This document shows positions 61,468 to 64,000 of a stretch of 64,000 nt of DNA, piece by piece. This stretch comes from Hygrophila difformis (taxonomy: Eukaryota > Streptophyta > Magnoliopsida > Lamiales > Acanthaceae). The notes below the pieces were generated by a model, which saw nothing but the letters and a program-made list of their open reading frames with translations, did not search any database and was not told the DNA's origin. Both the position numbers and the translations under genes were made by a program. Every line of letters starts with the position of its first letter. The stretch's first letter is position 1. The DNA lies in the NCBI GenBank assembly GCA_030278955.1, contig JAOANR010000003.1, forward strand, positions 58,087,628 through 58,151,627, read 5' to 3'.

Positions 61468-62814
61468 CTGCAAGTTTTATAAGGGAAAAAACTCAGAAGA
61501 CTGCAGGCACTATTGAGTGGTGCCAAGAATGACAGAGTCACATATATATAAGGGTACAAAATGAATAGCTTCATATATTAAAAGCGAACTAATAAAAAAA
61601 CATACGATATCCGTTCTTGCAACTGTTTCATATTTCGTATACTCTGCTTCATGAGTTTAGTGACCATCAACAAGAATATCGCCAGATGACCCCTCTACAT
61701 AACAGAGCATAGACACTCTTGGTACCCTAGAATACTTCCAAGTTCCAACTGATTTAGGGTAGTTAAACAACTGTATTATAAAAGAAATATTTAGGGTGTC
61801 AAGGAATCGACACAACTACAGTTCATGGGTGTCATGTTTGTCTTTCCATGTAATGTTATGGCTATGGACTTATGGTCATTTGTGGGCAGATCATATAGAC
61901 AAAGAGAAACCTTTAAGAAAACTTAAGAGGACACCGCTGACCCTAAATCATACGTTCAAGAAAAATGAATTAATTTTGTGTCTATGTATTGTTACGTTTG
62001 TTATTGGTAGTGTTGTACTGTTGTGGCTTGTGAGTGTTTTTAATTTTGTGGATGTGGAAATTCCTCATGTTTTATTTGGCTATTTCTTTAATTTTGCTGG
62101 ATTCCGTTGATCCTCGTTAATTTTGTTGTCACTTATGTTGGAATGGGTTCGTCGGCATCGGATTTGGTAATATTGAGCTCCTTTTTTTTTCTTTTTTGTT
62201 GTTGTTTGTTGTTGTTGTTGTTGTGTGCGTGTGTGTTCTTCCTTTTTTTGGAGTAGGGGTGGGTTTCCGGAAGAGTTGGGATGAATTTGTTTTCAATTTG
62301 AGTTTGGGGAAATGAGTTTGGTTGGGATTTTGGATGGCTTATTCCTTGAGTTCGATTTATTTCTGGATTTGCTGCTTGCTTAATTGAAGTGGTGTGGAAA
62401 AGGGTATGCTATAATTAGTAGTGGTGCATTTCCTTCTCCCATTGGATTTTTAGGAATTCATTTCGTGTCTTAGGGATTCCTATTCTGGGGAAACCCCTTG
62501 CTCTTCTAATTTTGGGTTTAATTGCCACACATAGGAATTTCTACTTTATTAAGCTGTCAAATGTGAATTGATAAACACAAAAAGGTAGAGACGTGAATGG
62601 ATCTTCTGGGGTTCTAAATTTTGGCACCGACAGTGTTAAAATTTGCAGATCTCTATTGTGTATGTATAAGTACTTATCTGATGCTTAAAAGGTTATCAAA
62701 TTATGATGGTACGTAAGTTGTCCCCCTCATCTGACCAAGGAACACGCATGTGCAGGAAATTCTGATTAGACTGCTCAACTCTAAGTTCACGTCCTTGCTG
62801 GATAATAACCGCGG
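61468..62814 (+). promoter_or_regulatory. Upstream region and probable 5' UTR of the CIPK gene
   Basis: T-rich, leader-like sequence with GTTGTTGTTG repeats (about 62200-62222) and several possible donor and acceptor sites, compatible with a 5' UTR intron. A 104-codon frame at 61796-62110 is unrecognised. Confidence 0.35.
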
Positions 62815-63250
62815 ATGAGTCAACCCAAAGTTAAGCGTAGAATTGGGAAGTATGAGGTTGGGAGGACCATCGGTGAGGGCACTTTTGCACAAGTAAAATT
62901 TGCTAGAAATTCAGAGAATGGACAGCCTGTGGCAATCAAGATTCTTGATAAGGAGAAGGTTCTTAAGCACAAAATGGCTGAACAGGTTAATCCTGTCTTT
63001 TATTTGAATAGATTCACAAGTGATATCCTCGACTGGATTCTATTGAATTGCAGCGATGAATCTAGAAGAGGGTGTGTAACTGTCTATGCTGCCTTTTTTT
63101 TAGTGTATCTTGTCTGTTATATTTAGTGGTCTTTTCATTTAATTCATTATTGGCTGCATGAACACCTTGTATGGTTTGAATTTTCAGATTCAAAGGGAGA
63201 TTGCTACCATGAAATTGATCAAACATCCCAATGTCATCCGATTGTATGAG
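62815..63250 (+). CDS. CBL-interacting protein kinase, CIPK3-like (first two exons, partial)
   Basis: Exon 1 (62815-62985, 57 aa) starts MSQPKVKRRIGKYEVGRTIG. It contains the glycine loop GEGTFAQV and the ATP-binding lysine in VAIKILDKEKV. It ends MAEQ at a GTTAAT donor. Exon 2 (63188-63250, 21 aa) reads IQREIATMKLIKHPNVIRLY, including the helix-C Glu, and ends at a GTTTTC donor. The next exon (VMASKTKIF-type) is not found before 64000, so intron 2 is longer than 750 bp or the gene is cut. CIPKs are plasma-membrane or tonoplast-recruited Ser/Thr kinases activated by calcineurin B-like calcium sensors. An antisense subtilase fragment lies in intron 2. Because a Helitron end lies to the left, I cannot exclude that these two exons are themselves captured. 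Confidence 0.75.
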
Positions 63251-63536
63251 GTTTTCATCTCTCTCTCCTCTCACTTTAATCGTACTTATTTGTAATAGCA
63301 TTTCATCTAGTCTAGATTCCAATAACGCAATGAAACGAAAACATCAAAATTCAGTTGTAAAAACTTAAACCATAACTCATAGCAATGAGCTGAACATGGA
63401 ACAAGGAGAACAAGTTAAGTTCACTGAACACAGTGAACTATAGAAGCTGGTCGGGTACAAATCTGGTAAGGTCCAATAATATGATCACAACCTCAGGCAC
63501 AAGGGCACCAGTGTATATAAGTACAATAAGCATTAC

Positions 63537-63701
63537 CTGTGCATCATTGAACACTCGGAACACATATATCTCAGTGCCTGGAGCAAAGCCAATACATTCT
63601 GCATCTTGATCAGCAATGACACCAACCATCTTTACTTTGGAACCAGTATACCCTTTTGAACAGAGAGCATCTGCTCCAAACAAGTATGTAACTTGAGATT
63701 T
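63537..63701 (-). pseudogene. Fragment of a site-1-protease-type subtilase (SBT6.1-like), catalytic part missing
   Basis: 55 codons on the minus strand between a TTGCAG acceptor and a GTAATG donor. They read QVTYLFGADALCSKGYTGSK, then KMVGVIADQDAECIGFA, then PGTEIYVFRVFNDAQ. In plant S1P the first part leads into the catalytic-Asp segment and the second part follows the catalytic-His segment. Here they are fused directly at KVKM/VGVIA, so both residues and roughly 35 amino acids between them are absent. The frame is still open. It is a fragment, inserted antisense to the CIPK gene. Confidence 0.75.
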
Positions 63702-64000
63702 CTGCAATGGTGAGTTGATGACATGTAAGTTCATAAGCATACAATAAAAAGAAAACCACAAAACCGATGCTAAATAAAAGGAAGAATATAAATGTCCAGA
63801 ACAGTCAATAAACTGTCAGATTTGTGCCTGCCTGAAGCAAAAACAGGAAAAATTTGTTCGACAGGAAACTACTTAACCTTCTGTCGAGGTTTGATAAGGG
63901 ACAAAGAACTACAAACCAATGCAATCCATTTTGTGGAGGTTTTAAATGGCTTCTTAGACATGGCTTAAGCAGAAACCTATTTCTCTCGATTTCAAAATCC
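63702..64000. other. Right edge, nothing recognised
   Basis: Probably CIPK intron 2 or the flank of the subtilase fragment. No further exon could be supported. Confidence 0.5.

Noticed and set aside
1..64000. tRNA, rRNA or other structured RNA genes
   Set aside because: No cloverleaf, A/B-box pair or rRNA-like sequence was recognised. The only tRNA-related words are retroelement primer sites.

Overview
The window is plant nuclear DNA, almost certainly from a eudicot. It is AT-rich, its genes are split by short GT-AG introns, and it is dense with plant-type transposons: Stowaway and hAT MITEs, Helitrons, Ty3-like LTR elements and an L1-type LINE. The species cannot be fixed from the sequence alone.

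Host genes. Two host genes can be modelled completely. One is a MYB-CC (GARP) transcription factor at 38493-40103 (minus, 6 exons, 266 aa). The other is a chromomethylase of the CMT2 type at 52112-58092 (minus, 12 exons, 1209 aa), with BAH domain, chromodomain and all main cytosine-methyltransferase motifs. The first two exons of a CBL-interacting protein kinase (CIPK3-like) begin at 62815 and run off the right edge. A Gly/Pro-repeat, Cys-rich, probably secreted protein lies at 2080-2613 (minus), but its start codon is missing or frameshifted.

Left third (1-24.4 kb). Nested Stowaway MITEs and unassigned AT-rich DNA lead to a Helitron on the minus strand (8264-24390). Its 5' TC end, 3' hairpin and CTAG end are all visible, and it sits in an A^T target. 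It carries intron-containing fragments of unrelated genes: the helicase-C part of DICER-LIKE 3 and a CofD/UPF0052-family gene, plus unidentified exons. A 6.86-kb LTR element (14558-21414, TSD GATTT) later landed inside it. Without that insertion the Helitron is about 9.3 kb.

Middle (24.4-46 kb). This part holds hAT-like MITEs with self-similar interiors, a TIR element containing an array of about 23 copies of a TTCAGCGA motif, and a complete but decayed L1-type LINE (27549-33957) with 16-bp TSDs. The LINE's ORF1 is interrupted by a hAT MITE. A decayed Helitron/PIF1 helicase with an internal duplication follows, then the MYB-CC gene and more MITEs.

Right third (46-64 kb). A very young LTR element (46182-51391, TSD CTTTG) has split a Stowaway MITE about 0.7 kb downstream of the CMT2 stop codon. 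It has 2.4-kb LTRs around only 307 bp of interior. A hAT MITE lies 285 bp upstream of the CMT2 start. A second Helitron 3' end is at 60418, and an in-frame but catalytically dead fragment of a site-1-protease-type subtilase lies antisense in the kinase gene intron.

Theme. The window places genes and gene fragments of the RNA-directed and CHH DNA-methylation machinery (CMT2, a captured piece of DCL3) next to young, long, non-coding retroelements of the kind that machinery is known to silence. Any functional link is inference. The LTR, Helitron and MITE structures are read directly from the sequence.
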